Part shown: positions 42,870 through 56,373 of the stretch, in pieces
Numbering within the stretch: the first letter of the stretch is position 1
Layout of the letters: the number at the start of each line of letters is the position of its first letter
Assembly: GCA_947000775.1 (NCBI GenBank)
Contig: CAMQGK010000514.1
Location: 4,118,501-4,182,500 of the forward strand
Length of the DNA: 64,000 nucleotides
Direction: 5' to 3'
Origin: Pterois miles
Lineage: Eukaryota > Chordata > Actinopteri > Perciformes > Scorpaenidae
Notes under the pieces: generated by a model
What the model saw: the letters and a program-made list of their open reading frames with translations, nothing else
What the model was told of the DNA's origin: nothing
Database searches by the model: none
Position numbers and translations under genes: made by a program

Positions 42870-43375
42870 GGCCGCCATGTTGAGTCGCCTCACGTCTCCT
42901 TTGTCTTGGCTGACAAGTTGCAAATTGAACACACCGCAAAGATGTCAGCCAGTTACTGCGTACTCAGCATGAGAGGAAATAACTCCCTACCAGCGGGAGG
43001 AGGCGACGGGCGACATTCGTAGCCTTCAGTTCTCTGATGTCGGGTTGGTGTGTCGCCCAGCTTTGGCACTTACATGAACCAAAGAAGTGTTTGTTGACCA
43101 TTTTCACACCACTCTCAGTCACCACTTAGCTTCATTCCAGATGGAGAGAAGAGCCTTCTCTGTTTTTCCTCTTGACTTTACTTGCTTTCCTCATTTCCAT
43201 TTCCCTTCTTGTGCACCGATTGATTAAAGCTGAACAATCAACCAGAGTGATTTCTCTCACCGATGAGCTCTGCAAAAAGCCTCTGACATGGGCAGACATG
43301 GGTGGACTAGGTCACAAAAACTAGACCAACAGACGCTCACCGAACTGTCCGACGGCATTGTGTGTCAAAATAAGG
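42870..43375. repeat. Dispersed repeat, second copy of 8095-8420
   Basis: It shares 'aacacaccgcaaag', 'cctctgacat', 'cacaaaaactagacc' and 'cagacgctcaccga' with the copy at 8 kb, in the same order. It contains a longer middle section than the 8-kb copy. No coding potential is apparent. Confidence 0.55.
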
Positions 43376-43829
43376 TGTTAACAAAGGGAGCTGTATCTAC
43401 AGAATACTTATATGGAAATAAAATTGACTGGATTATATTCATCAGAAAGTATAAAACATTACATGTCCCGTATAAATTAAAAAGAAAATACCACTAATAG
43501 AGAGGGAAATTAATAATTAATTCCTGATAATGACTGATATATCATGTCAGGACATCGCTGACTACATGCATGCTGAAAATCAACCTGTTTTACTGGATTA
43601 ATTTAGATATTTTCCAAAGTAAAAGTCCTTTTAAGTGTGTGATTCAGCTTTTCTCATGGTCGAGTGTTAAAAAAAGTTAATAAAAGTCACAATAAATTGT
43701 AATGTCGAATCAGCACCCAGGTATCGTGATGATATTGAATGGGGAGATAGGTGTATCATCTCAGCCCTAGATTTCACAGTGTGGTATTAGTACTTTTACT
43801 GAAGTAAAGGATCTGAATACTTCTCAAAG

Positions 43830-44160
43830 CATTGACTGTATGTGAGATGGCTGCCATGTCAGCAGTCGTTCCATTGTTGACTCCAACGTGACCCGAGCTA
43901 GCGCACGTCATCCACCGCTCGCACCGTAATGGCTGCTAATTAATAATCACTGTCAAATCTGAAGATCCGTGCTGAAGAAGGTCTGAGCGCTGCATTGTGA
44001 GGACAAAGGAGGCAATCGAATTACCGTCCATTTTACTGATTTCATTTCCATGGTGGAGGCCGTGGCGGCGGGACGGCCTCACTGGGTAATGGTTTCTGGC
44101 AACGATGGGGTCTTTAGTCCTGATCAGTGGAGCTGCAACGTCCCCCCAGGGTTTCATTGG
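43830..44160. promoter_or_regulatory. Candidate conserved non-coding element
   Basis: A non-repetitive stretch holding 'taatggctgctaattaataa', 'caatcgaattaccgtcc', 'tgatttcatttccatgg' and 'gggtaatggtttctggcaac'. It has several TAAT cores and no coding frame of interest, set in a gene-poor region. The pattern is that of vertebrate developmental enhancers. Inference only. Confidence 0.35.
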
Positions 44161-46299
44161 CAGTTAGAGATATCGTTTTTCTTCTCTTGAGGTCATTTAA
44201 TGAAAAAAAAAAGAGAAGAAGTTATGCTTGTCGTTAACCTCGCGCACTGTTCTTTTATGCATAAAGAAATCTAGGCTATTATGCTAAGCTAAACAATGTC
44301 CTTGTGTAACTGTGTAGGTCAATCGAATGTGAAATTAGATCATTTAGATTTCATGTAAGACATGTTTTATTTAGGCTACCAATAAGCTGCACAGCATTAT
44401 AGTGATTGTCAGGAAACAGGCCAGAGACTTTTAAGTGGAGGGGCAGAAGCTGGGAGGAAGAGGAGGAAGAGGAGGGCAGGAGGGGGAGGATGCTGCTGCA
44501 GTGTTTAAGGAGCGAGAGACTTCCCCCGGGATAGGGTGCGTTTTCTTTCCTTTTTTTTTTTTTTTTTTTGAAGTGCGTGGTGGGACTTTGTGCAGCACAA
44601 ATCCCCCCCAGTCCTCCGTCTATTACTGCCATGTTTGCTCATTATGTTTTCATGGGCTGATTCTGAGATGCCTGAGTCAAATCTTTTGGCCCAGGAGAGA
44701 CGAACTCCAGGGGAATAGCAACGAGGCTGAGATGCTTGTGTGTTTTCAGGTCAGGGACTGATGTAGCTGACATCAAAAATACTCATTTCAATGTAGCTGA
44801 TACCTTGACATGCTGATGAAGTGTTATTGTGATAGTGAGTCGGCTTATGTGGAGCGAGCTACCTCGGTTCAGTCTGTTCGCTTTAAGCCTGATAACGACC
44901 TCGACCCGTTCACGTTAGACTTCATTAAATGTTTCCTCTTTGGCTTTTGTTCAGATAACATCAAGCAAACGACAAAGAAAAGTAAAATTGTCTTTTTTTT
45001 TTAATGATGCTCAGCAGACTGTCGCAAACTATTTGGGATTATGGGTTTGTTTCTTTGTCTTTAAATTCTTGTCTTTGTTCACTTTAATATCCATCAAAGT
45101 CTAAATATCATGCAGAGTATAATGAGACACAAAAATGTCAGGAGATACAGGATCGTTAGGTAATCGGCAATAATTACCTAACATGAACTTAAAATAATGT
45201 TAATCGCTATGAAACCAAAACCTTTGCAATGCACCACATTGTAATACTTTTAATTTAATCTAAGGGAATAAATAAAGGATTGTACTGTATATACACCTAT
45301 ATTAATGTATTTTAAATGGATTATATGCATAGTTTACAGGCTTTTTGGTTGGTAAAATCCTTAAAATACCTTAATTTTCTTAAATTTAAACCTTAAATTA
45401 ATTTATTTATCCTTTAATTATCCCTATCTTTGATGAGAACCCCAGGCTTTGCCCTTGAACTGAAAAGCAAAGGTTAGTTTTATTTTGTAAATGTTAAGGG
45501 ATTTTGTCCCTTTAAAAGCCTTCAACTGTGCATGTAGTCCATTTAAAAATACCTTAAATTAAAATCCATTAATTATTCCTGTTTGGTGTGAATCCATAAT
45601 ATTGCCCCTGAATTAATAAAAATAAGATCCTTTCTATTTCATAAAGGTTCAGGGATTTACCCCTTAAAAACCTTTCATTGTGCATATAGTAAATTAAAAA
45701 TACCATAAGAATAATTCATTTGTCCTTGAATTATCCCCAAATTTGAGGCAGAAATCCTTGAATACTTTGGTTGGAATACAAATCCATTAAAGACCTTCGC
45801 TGTGACACTGGAGCTTTTTCCTTTAATGTGCCTATTAATGATGAAATTAAGATGGTTTTAATTAGAGTTGATTGTAATAGTTTAGACATTTTAATAGTTT
45901 ATTTTATTTTTTTTAAATAAATATATTTTATTTTCACTTTTATTGACTGTGATAGTGTTGAAAGGGGGAGACCGAGGGAACGACATGCAGCAAAGAGGTT
46001 TTTGAGAGGTTAAAAAATTGACCAAAAAAACATAAAAACACCTCTTAATTCATATTTAAAAAAAAAAAAATTTCAAATATTTTTTCCGCCATCTTTTAAA
46101 GCTCTTAAACTCTGTATACCATTATAAATATGTTAGTATACCAATTAATTATGCCTATATTTAATGGCTAAAGACAAAATAAAGGGAGAGGTCACTACAA
46201 CATATACTGTTTGTTTAAACCTTTTAGAGTTAGTAAAAATAATTAAATTTGAATTTATATATGAAATTAAGTGCTTGTACGAAGCTGTTGTCGTATATT

Positions 46300-46810
46300 T
46301 TGAAGTCAGACACTCTGGCAGCTGCTGAGTCCATCTAATGCATTTCTTGCTGACCCGATACTCGCTCTAAACCAAATCTATCTGGACCGGCTCTGTAATG
46401 AGATGCATTAGAGTCGTGTGGCACAGAAATCCAATACTCTTAGCCATCCTCCCTCCACCAGTCCACCATCAACTAGGCCATAAACTGGGCTAAATTTAGT
46501 GAGTCTTTTGTCTCTGGCTGCTCTGAAATCTGTTTTACTTGTGAGACTTGTCAACACGCTGAAAACCGACGTCTCGTCAGATGATGTTCGCGCTGTTTTA
46601 AACGTGATTGCATCGATTCCTCCCCGTTATCTGTAGCTGGCGTGCCCTTCCTGTTGCACTGCTTGTCACTTATTTCAATATGGCTGTTTCATGGCGAGAT
46701 GATAAAGCCATTATCTAGCCCATTCAAGAACTGTCACACGCCGTCGCTGAGCGGCTAACAATTAATTTTCTCCTGCGACGAAACCTCAGCGGTTCCCTGA
46801 ATTGAGATTA
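46300..46810. promoter_or_regulatory. Candidate conserved non-coding element
   Basis: About 500 bases without repeats and of balanced composition, including 'gtaatgagatgcattagagt', 'ataaagccattatctagccc' and 'ctaacaattaattttctcct'. It directly precedes a (GT)n microsatellite. Distinctly different from the AT-rich repeat DNA at 45.0-46.2 kb. Inference from texture only. Confidence 0.35.
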
Positions 46811-46850
46811 CATTTCTTTGTCAATTTTTATTTGAAAATATATATTTCAC

Positions 46851-46854
<4 letters not shown>

Positions 46855-46930
<76 letters not shown>
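46855..46930. repeat. (GT)n microsatellite
   Basis: About 38 uninterrupted TG units followed by GCGCGCACGCG, an alternating purine-pyrimidine tract of the kind prone to Z-DNA. Confidence 0.95.
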
Positions 46931-46936
<6 letters not shown>

Positions 46937-47349
46937 CGCGTTGGCACACAGTGCATTTGATTCGTCTCAGCGGGGCCTCGGAGCCGTCAGCCGGAGAGGC
47001 AGTGGGAAGCTCTGGATTGTGAACGGCAGCAGATGACAGTTGAAAGATGACGGGCAGCGATTGTGCTGCACTGACGGCAGATGGGAATTTACCATTCATG
47101 TGTGCGACTGCTGCATGACGTTTTGCATATATTTAAATGGTAGTGGAAGAAGTATTCAGATCCTTTACTGAAGTAAAAATATTAATACGACACTGTGAAA
47201 ATATTCCTGCATTCAAAAGATTATTTAAATGTCCAGTCGTACCCAACACGTTGGATTACTACGCTGGCTGACGTGGAAACACGAGTGGCAGAGGAGGGCG
47301 GTGAGTGGTGAAGCAGGAGAGAGAGAGCGGCGGTATCGACAACAGCTCA

Positions 47350-47555
47350 GGCAGGAAAAGTTGGGAGTGTTTGGTTTGTCCGTTCAGGGCTGCTGTAGAA
47401 ACATGGCGGTGCAACACGGAGGACTCCAGCTCCTTATGTAGATACAAAGACCTCAGTCAAAGCTAACGAAAACACAACAATTATTATTACCAGGTGATTA
47501 TCCACTAAAGAAAACATACTTATTAATACTGTATTACATTTCTGCCAGTAGATCC
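47350..47555. repeat. Diverged inverted copy of the 338-812 element family
   Basis: The text 'gtttggtttgtccgttcagg', 'ctgtagaaacatggcgg' and 'attacatttctgccagtaga' corresponds, in inverse orientation, to the interior of the 338-812 element. The ends are not clear. The short plus-strand frame over it is therefore not a gene. Confidence 0.6.
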
Positions 47556-50500
47556 ACCAATTTAGTACACAAGTCTTTTAAGTTAAACGTATTAATAGGC
47601 AACATGTACATGAAGGTAGGGCTGGTAGTGTTCAAAAACACTTTTTGTTATATTTGTTGAAACTCATTACAGCTTGACAACAATCAATAAATCAAAAGCT
47701 CTGACAAAAATAGACAAAAATGTGGTTGTCACAGGACTGTAATAAACCGTTTAATAAATCATTTAATAATAATAATAAATCATTTCATTCAGGCCGGATG
47801 TAGTAATTGGGTGGGCTATAGATATCCGTATATACTCAAATGGTGCCTTCAAATGGACCTCAAACTTGTGTTCCTCAACATGACGTGTTGCGTTCAAGGG
47901 GTCATGAAGTCGTGAAGAACACTGCTGCTAAGAAACGGCAATATTAACATTACTGAGTGTAAAGGCCAGAGGCTAACAAGTTAGCAAGCTAGCTAGTGGG
48001 TAACATGATGCAGGAAATGAAAAGGTAGAATGACCGAGGAGAAAGATGAGGTTGTTGAGAATATCAACATTTTCCTCAGATATATTATGAAATTACCAAG
48101 AAAAACAATATGAATAAAATTACAGTAAACTGTACAATATTAACTTCTTATGCACCGATAAATGAACTTCGTTGGCTCCACTATTTGTCACAACACCAAC
48201 AAAAATAATGTCAGAAGTCGTGAAACTTTCCGCTGAGGAGGTCGTGAATCCGACATGAGGGGGCGTTTAAATGGGCCCAACTCGTAAACACGACCCCATT
48301 GAAGACACCAGTAGATGCCGTATTGGCCTTTGGACCGTACGCCAGTGTCGCCGCCGTATTGGGAAGGTCTGGACTGGCCTGTAAACACATACAAGTGACC
48401 AGGGGAGTTTCTCTGGATAAAGAGATGGATACGGGATACATTTCTCTTCGATGAGTCCTTTTATATTCAAGCCTTTAAGATCTTTGTGGAGTACTATCGG
48501 TTAGATTGCCCCCACAAAAAACAACTTTTGGTGAAAGCAGTTCAGTAACTTTACATTTTGAAGTGTTTTTACAGACAAAATGTGATTATTGGAAAAATAT
48601 GTATGAACAGAAATAATTCAGTGTAGCTTGGTCTGTAGTGCCTATGAAATATGGACTGTCATTAATGAAAATTTCAGTCCAAATGTGATTTATTTTAAGC
48701 TCATCCATTCCCGAATCTGCATTTTTAGGTGTAATATTTGTTCAGTCATGATGATTTGTCAGGGGTAAAACAAACAGCATATAAAACATAAAATTACAAC
48801 CTTTCTATCTGTTATGCAGTGAAAACTTTCAGCCCTTTTTTTCGCTCAAGTTCACTGCTTCTGTGTAGTAATACTCTCTTTCTATGCAGGGCAGGCTGGT
48901 TTTCTGCTGATTATAGTTTATGGAAATGTGAGTATGATAAAAATAAATTACCATTAGTCATAATGGGATATTCTTTCAGGCGGTGTGATTTATGTGCAAA
49001 AACAAACGGTTAACAATAGATGAATACCTCGCCATTTCAAATTTCTAGGTCCTCTGTCTGCACAGTGACAAAGCTGGTGGAGAGAAAACACTGTTTGCTA
49101 TGAAATATGCATGGTGTATTCAGCGCAAAGCATGTCACCACGTTCAAACTCCAAACTGCTTTCCGTGATCTGTCTGTTATGAAAAACGCCTGTGTTGTGC
49201 TTGAGAAAGCTTCAGTTTGATTAGGGAGGAACCGAAGCATTGAGGAGGAGTCGGTCTTCATTGAGAAAGCTGAGGATTCCTCTCCCACGTCCTCCAGCTC
49301 AGCGTCAGGATACACAAAACAGAGCCACAAGCTACAGTAAATAATAGTCTGTGGCACTGATCCTGAAAACACACTAATAAATTACTAATTACAACACATA
49401 GCTAAGGGATAAAAAGTTTGCAAAAGAGTTTCATAAAGTAAAAACACACTTAACAGTGTGATTGATGGATATAACTTTGGACAGAGATGCATCCGAATGC
49501 TGCGTCTTTCCTTGAGAAGTGTAGATTTATAGTGTTGGACCTGCTGAAGGCCTCGTCCTCCACCTTTCCGACTACTATTAATCACCTACACCTGGATTAG
49601 AGATGCCTGAATTGCTATAATTAATAACCATAAACCTCTGGGAATTTGAAGCAGCCAGTCACATTTGTTTCTGGGGAGACTTTTGGACACTGATGGACAA
49701 CCAGGCCTTGCAGACCGTGAGCCAGACAGCCAGTCGCTCCTTATAAGTGATGCTTTCCTCTTTCTTGGCTGTTTGCTTAACTTATTCCACACAAGCTGAA
49801 AAAAGCAGCTAAAGATCGGAGACGCTGATGTTCAGTGGATGTGTTTACAGTTTTAAACCTGTGAGTGGTGCTGCCAGCCACCGAGTCTTCAGTGATCACA
49901 GGACGGTGGCTACAAAACACAATAATATGACAATCAAGACAATGGAGCAGCAGAATGAGGCGCTCTGGTTATTCATTTATACATTTATACTGCCCCCTCA
50001 CACTGTCCTCAACCCTCAACCTCATTTATTAGTTGTGAAATAACACTTCCTACTAAAATTAGAGCCATTTATCGCCTCTCATTTTGTCATTCTCCCAATC
50101 ATCTTCTTTGAAATAAATATATTAATATAGATAGAGTAAAGCAGAGTGTAATAGAGTCCTCCAGGGATGATGTATTTTTGTAGGCCGATGAATGTAGATG
50201 ATTGTAGAAAACAATGAAATACAAAAACACGACTTGAATTATACAAAAAACACACTCCAACTAACCACAACCAAATACAGACACGCTTCAATTTTAGTTT
50301 TATATTCTGATTAACACCTATACAGCTAGCGTTAGCCATCCAGTTCATATAAACACGCTATTAATGAATTAGCTAGCATTAGCTCTCCCGCGAGTCTCTA
50401 GCTAATAATAAGTTTGCAGTGCGTATCATTATACTGCCTATGTGTTGTCAAATTGCTGGTGTTTTGCCTACATGCGTGTTCACTGAGCTCTCAGCGTCGC

Positions 50501-50724
50501 CATACTGAACAGCATTTTAACCAATACTTTCCCTCCTAACACCAGATTCTGCTGCCTTCCCACCTTCAGCCTGAAATATTCATCTGGGAGAGTGCTGTCA
50601 TGATGAAACACACATTTTAATGCTTACAAGAACACTGCCCTGGGCTCTTTTCACAGCATCAGTCACCCACCATCAAATCAAAGCTGCTTCTGAGGGGTGA
50701 AAGTACGCACAGGCCCATCCCATC

Positions 50725-50728
<4 letters not shown>

Positions 50729-50810
<82 letters not shown>
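50729..50810. repeat. (TA)n microsatellite, about 41 units
   Basis: An uninterrupted run of alternating T and A, self-complementary and able to form a cruciform. The peptides read across it are artefacts. Confidence 0.97.
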
Positions 50811-50811
<1 letters not shown>

Positions 50812-52303
50812 TGTACACCATACTGAGAGACAAAATAACAGGACTGGAGCAGAGAGAATATTTAGCTCTCCGTTGTGAACAAACATGCAGGTATTGGCTC
50901 AGTTGTGATGATCCAGTTCAGCTCGCCGGTCCTTTGTTTAGTATGTCGCAGATGTTGCTGCCTCCATGTGTGCGGGATGATTTTCACCGTGGTCTGCTGA
51001 TCTCCTCGCTACATTAGGTCGGGTCATTCCTGTGATTGCTGCCAACGCTGCCAGTAGACCAAATGAATGTCTCCGGAGGAAGACCGGGAGCCACCACATG
51101 CATATAAACAACACAAAGCTGGAAGCAGCTTTAAAAGCTTTTTGTAAATGCAACAAATATTTACCGTATACTACACGAATGTTCTGATTTTTTAATGTAC
51201 ACAACAAGTTGTTTTGTGATTCCAGTTAAGCCTGAAGCCTCATGAATATGCATAAGATAGTATTCTCAACAAATTCTCTCTCTAGTTTAATCGGTTGCAC
51301 CGTTTCCACCACCGTTTATATGTTGTTGTGTTATGATTGAGGGCTGATTGCTCACCGTGGGAGGAGTTTTGGTTTGGCTGGAGTCGGTGGCAGACATGCA
51401 TATTCTGGATGTTGAGTTTTACGATGGGGACGGAGATTTGTGGCGTTTCCATTTCTTTACAAATCACTTTGTTCATGTTCTCTGGCTCACCTTTTTCGTT
51501 TGGTTTAAAACCTTAAACAAGCATGCAGGAGACCAGAGACAAAGACAGCTGTGTTCAGCTTTTCACTACTTTTATAGCTTCTAAATGAATCTCAGACTTC
51601 CCTGTTCGTACTTTCAGATATCGGCTTTATTTTACTGTTTCACTTTTCTGCCTGTGCTCCTTTTTAATTAATCCTTAAAGGGAGTCTTCTCCGGCCCGTC
51701 AGGGTTGCAGTGTATTCAACATAATTTAGTATCGTTCTGTTATCGTCAATATCGTGTCAGACGATAATCTTGTTATGTTGCCCAAGCCGACTGGAACATG
51801 TATTTGATTGTGTTTTTTGTATTGGAGCGTGGTTTTTTTGGTTTTTGTTTTTGGTTGTTTTCCCTGTTTGCAGCAGGTTTTTGTATTTGGTTGTGTTTTC
51901 TGTACTTCAGGTGCATTTCTGTATTTCGTTCTTTTCTGTAGTTGCAGTGTGTTTTTGTATTTGAAGCATGTTTTTTGTTATCTGTATTTGGATGTTTGTC
52001 TGTATTTGCAAGATACTTATGTTTTTTTTTTTTATTGTCATTTCTGTCTTTGCTGCATATTTTTGTATTTAGTTGTTTCTGTGCAGCGTCCAGTTTTCAG
52101 GATCTCAGGAAATATTGCAACATTAAAATAATATAAAATCTGGCAAATTTTAACATTTGCTGAAAGGAAAAAATGAAAAGACTGCATGAGGTAATGTTAT
52201 TTCACCTTAAAGTGCAACCTTTTGTGAAGCTTTATAATATTGAATTAGGGGATCAAGAGTTCTGTACACATTTCATATCCATTGACATTTTGTGGGCTCA
52301 CAG

Positions 52304-52468
52304 GTTGCACATTGTGCCCTTGTGGAGAAAGCAATCGATGGCCTCAGCATTTCTCTGCGGGCCGACGGTATTCTGCAGAACAGGAGCGTGTTTGCCACAC
52401 ATGGCAGGATCCTGTTGCTGTGCAGCCCACGGGAGAGCTGTGCACACAGCTCTGTGGATTCACACAAG
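52304..52468 (+). CDS. Candidate isolated internal exon, unidentified protein
   Basis: The segment is bounded by an acceptor (GTGGGCTCACAG) and a donor (CACAAG|GTGAAA). It is 165 bases, exactly 55 codons, phase 0 at both ends and without stops. The reading starts VAHCALVEKAIDGLSISLRA and continues DGILQNRSVFATHGRILLLC, an amphipathic helix followed by a hydrophobic strand with a GR turn, reminiscent of von Willebrand A-like folds. I cannot name it and see no partner exon in the window, so introns would have to be very long. Sequence downstream (52.5-53.1 kb) looks conserved too, so this could be part of a non-coding element instead. Confidence 0.3.
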
Positions 52469-52539
52469 GTGAAAAGGTGGCCAAGATGCTGCTTACTCAT
52501 CTATTCTGCTCACGTTTGGACCAAGACGGCAGACAGATG

Positions 52540-53140
52540 AGGAGGGAAGGGGGGGGCTTCTTCACAGCTGAACCCCCAAATGTCATGGAGGGGGGGCGGC
52601 ACATTATTGCCATGGAAACCCAGCCTCAGTAATATTTGATTTTGATCAGGCTGTGATGAGATCCCTCTCACCTGCTTTCTGCTCTCCAGGTTGACTGGGT
52701 TTCCAGATTGTTGTCAATCAGCTCTTATGGGATTAGTTTTAACTTGGGTGATAATTGGACTGGGGAATAAAGGACTCCATCTCCATGTTTTCTCCTTCCC
52801 CTTTTCCATATGGACTTCCTACTAGTGTATAAGTTTGTCCCAAAGCATCTCTCCATGCTGCTAAACCTGCTCCCAGCACATAGAAACAATCAGAGCTCAA
52901 ATATGCATTCATTCAATAGGCTGAAATTCACAACAACACACCTGAGTCATGAACAACATCAAGATTACTGTATCTAATACTGCACAGACCCAACTGCCTG
53001 CAATATGAACCCCTCTGTCTAGACACCCATTACCCGCCTGCACCTAAAACAGGGGAATCAATACCATAGCAGGGAGTCATAATGGCCCAATTACTGTTTG
53101 TAGGTTCGTCAATGCCACGTCTCTGAGGACGCCTGTAAAA
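52540..53140. promoter_or_regulatory. Candidate conserved non-coding element
   Basis: A repeat-free block with 'gggtttccagattgttgtca', 'gataattggactggggaata', 'atgcattcattcaataggct' and 'ggcccaattactgtttgtag'. Long words with TAAT/ATTA and CCAAT cores, no useful open frame. It lies just after the candidate exon at 52304-52468. Inference from texture. Confidence 0.35.
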
Positions 53141-54427
53141 GGCCACACCAGCAACACACTGTGTGTGTGCAGCAGTAATGCCATACATCTGTAATAGTGT
53201 GTGTGTGTTGTGTGTGTGTTGGATTGTATGTTCTCAGCTGCATCGGTGTGACCTTTAAGAGAAACAGGTGACCGAGCCGCTGTGTGTTCAGACTGTTGTG
53301 GTTTGAAACAGCAGGGTTCAGTTTGATGTTTACACCTGAATATGTGACAGTCAGTGGTGGAAATGAACCAAGTACTACTACTTCTATAGCATTTGTACAG
53401 TTTTGAGATATCTTTACTTGAATATTTCCATTTTCTGCTACTTCATACTTCTACTTAGCTACATCTCAGAGGCAAATATTGTACTTTTTACTTCACTACA
53501 TGTATTTGATAACTTGAGTTACTTATCATATTCACATTATTTATACAAAATATGATTAACTACTAAGATATGATGTATTATTAGAGGTTGAAACAAAGTG
53601 TATAAGTAGTTGAAAGTATATTCATGCATCAATAATTCTATTTCAGTAATTTAATTTATATTATTCTGGACAATACTGCGTAATGAGTACTTTTAGTTTT
53701 GGTGTTGGTTATATTTTGAAGCTAATACTTAAGTTAAAATTTTTAATGCAGGGCTTGTACTTGTAAGGGAATATTTCTACACTGAGGTATTACTAGTTCT
53801 ACTTAAATAAAAGATGTGAGTACTTCTTCCACGACTGGAATCCATCCAGAATTAGTTGATTCTTGTTATTGCATTGACCGAAATAAAAGATTAAAAAGGT
53901 AACTGAACATTTAAGAGTTAATCAGTCGTTGGTGATAGATTCAATTTTAATTCAGTAAGTTACAAGCTTCACATCCTCATTAAGTACTTTATTTAGTAAT
54001 TTACTGAAGTTGTAATTTTATAGGCTACAATTTTGTATTTTCAAAAAAATGTTATACATATTTTCCTTCTCAGTTTTATATTTTTGTTGTATTTGTTTAT
54101 GTTTTTCTGTTACAAGTTGTAATTATATAGGTTACAGTTTTATATAATCTAAAAGTATTATCTATATTTTCCTTCCCTTAATTTTATATTTTTGTTATAT
54201 TTGTATTTGTATGACATTAATATGGATCCTTAGTGCAAATGTTTGTGCATGTTATGTGCTGATGTCAAATATATACAGTATATAGTACACACAGTATGTT
54301 TTGTCTGACATGTTACTATCCAATTTTTTTAATTCTCAGCCTCAAATTTTCAGTATTTCTATATAAAATTGACCTGAATTGACCTGACTTATTGATTTGC
54401 TGAGCTCATGCTGAATAAGCAGCTATG

Positions 54428-54430
<3 letters not shown>

Positions 54431-54477
<47 letters not shown>
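54431..54477. repeat. (CA)n microsatellite
   Basis: About 23 uninterrupted CA units in AT-rich intergenic sequence. Confidence 0.95.
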
Positions 54478-54479
<2 letters not shown>

Positions 54480-56373
54480 CCAATGACTAAAGTAGTGAGT
54501 CAGTAAACTTGCAGCTAATGTCAGAGCCACAGTTTTAAACCTTATTATAATCCTGTAACTTCTCTCGAGGTCGGTGTGAATGTCGCCGTTATATTCGCTC
54601 TAATAACATACGAATCATTTGATTTTTTTTTTTTTTTTACAGTGTCATTGATTAACGTGTGTGTCTCTGTGTGTTTGTGCTTTCTTTGTATTAGCTCTTT
54701 CCTGCCCTCCATCCCTCATCAGGACTGTTTCCTCCTCCTCCTCCTCCCCGTGAAGAATGGCTTCACCTGAACTACATAAATCAGCAGGTACACACCACAC
54801 ACAAATGAAACGTACAGTAACTAAAGGTGAAATGGAAAAGGTGGAAAGTAACTATGTACATTTACTATGGACAGTTTTCAGATACTTGTTTTTGCTGCTA
54901 AATAGGGAATAAATACACAGTTGGGTTGAAGAAAACCTTAAGGGCTTGTAGAAGGAACCAATGTAACATTCGATATTAAAGTATTGCAGTAAGCAATACT
55001 ATTTACAGACTGAATAAAATAAATATTTTTAAAATATCTAATAGAAAGAAAAGAATACTATTTCTGAGCTGGTAATGCTAGTGATGGAAATAATAATTTA
55101 ACAAACAGGATGACAGTAAGAAATGTTATGATCCACCTCGTTTAGATAAAACTAATCTGCCAAGGACAGTTGGTTAAGATGTCCTTTAAAAACCAGACAT
55201 GAAGTATTATTTCTTTATAGGAAATAGGAAGTATGCAGAACCATCACTGAAGTAAAAGTACTAACACCATACTGTGAAAATACTACAAGTAAAAGTCCTG
55301 CATTCAAAACAAATCTACTACCACTAATCTAAAAAGTGACTACAGCTGTCAGACGACTGTAGTGGAGGAAAAAGTACATTTACCTCTGAGATGTAGTGGA
55401 GTAGAAGTATGAAGTTGCATAAAATGGAAATACTGAAGTACTAAAGTAGCTTGAATTTGTACCTCAGTACAACACATGAGTAGATGTACTTGGTTACGTT
55501 CCACCGAGGGATGGGTACCGAAACCCAGACTTAAATTATAGTAAGACCGTAGTATTGATAAGTTCTATGTTCTGTATCAATTCTTATTTTAAGTAGTATA
55601 TTAAAATGCAGTTATTTACTTATGAAAAGTATGAAGAGTATCAATAAAATCCTAACGATACCATCCCTAATTCCACCACTAGAAAAAGCTCAGTTTTATT
55701 CTCTAAAATAAATGAGTTTTGAGTAGTTTTACACCATTGCATTGGTACTTTTATTGAAGTAAAGGACCTGAATACTTCCTCCAGCCGTGCACTCAGGTAT
55801 CTCACCTGTATGTGAGTGACAGTAAAGGTTGAGCTGGTGTAAAAGAGGCGACCATGAGTGGCCTCCCACCCTGGCGGCGTCTCTCTGGAGGTCTGCATCA
55901 CACTGAGGAAGGGGAATTGAAGAGGCAGGCTGTAAGAGGCTTCTTTTTGGGACCATTAGTCAAAGGCGGGGACACTATCAAGGCTTTGATTACAATGGTG
56001 TGGAGTATTCCCCTCAGGCTCCTCTCTTCTTCATTCATATTCTGCTCTTTAAACATCCCATTCATCAATTACCACCACTGCAGCACCACATGGTCGCCAT
56101 TGTTCATTTAGACTCACACACACATTATGCAGAGTGTGCACAAACACCCCCCAAACGTATCAAGTCCATTATCATACATACATACACAGATGCACAGATG
56201 CATGCACACAAATGAAATGGTTTTGTGCATGTAGCTGCGTGGCATCCTCACACAAAGACAGTACTGGAGATCTGGAGAGGGTGCACGGTGCTTTTGTTAG
56301 TGGTCACTGTGACTGGATACGGTTTGAAGTGTTTCCAGCACCTTAGTTTGGGGAATATAAACATGTTTTACTC

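Noticed and set aside
49037..49372. 111-codon minus-strand open frame
   Set aside because: Longer than most here and not obviously repetitive, but there is no start or splice context, no domain I know, and no partner exon. Kept out for lack of support; a protein search could revive it.
51770..52136. Phe/Cys/Val-rich frames at 51.8-52.1 kb
   Set aside because: Derived from a degenerate tandem of 'ttttgtatttggttgtgttt'-like units; low-complexity sequence, not a membrane protein.
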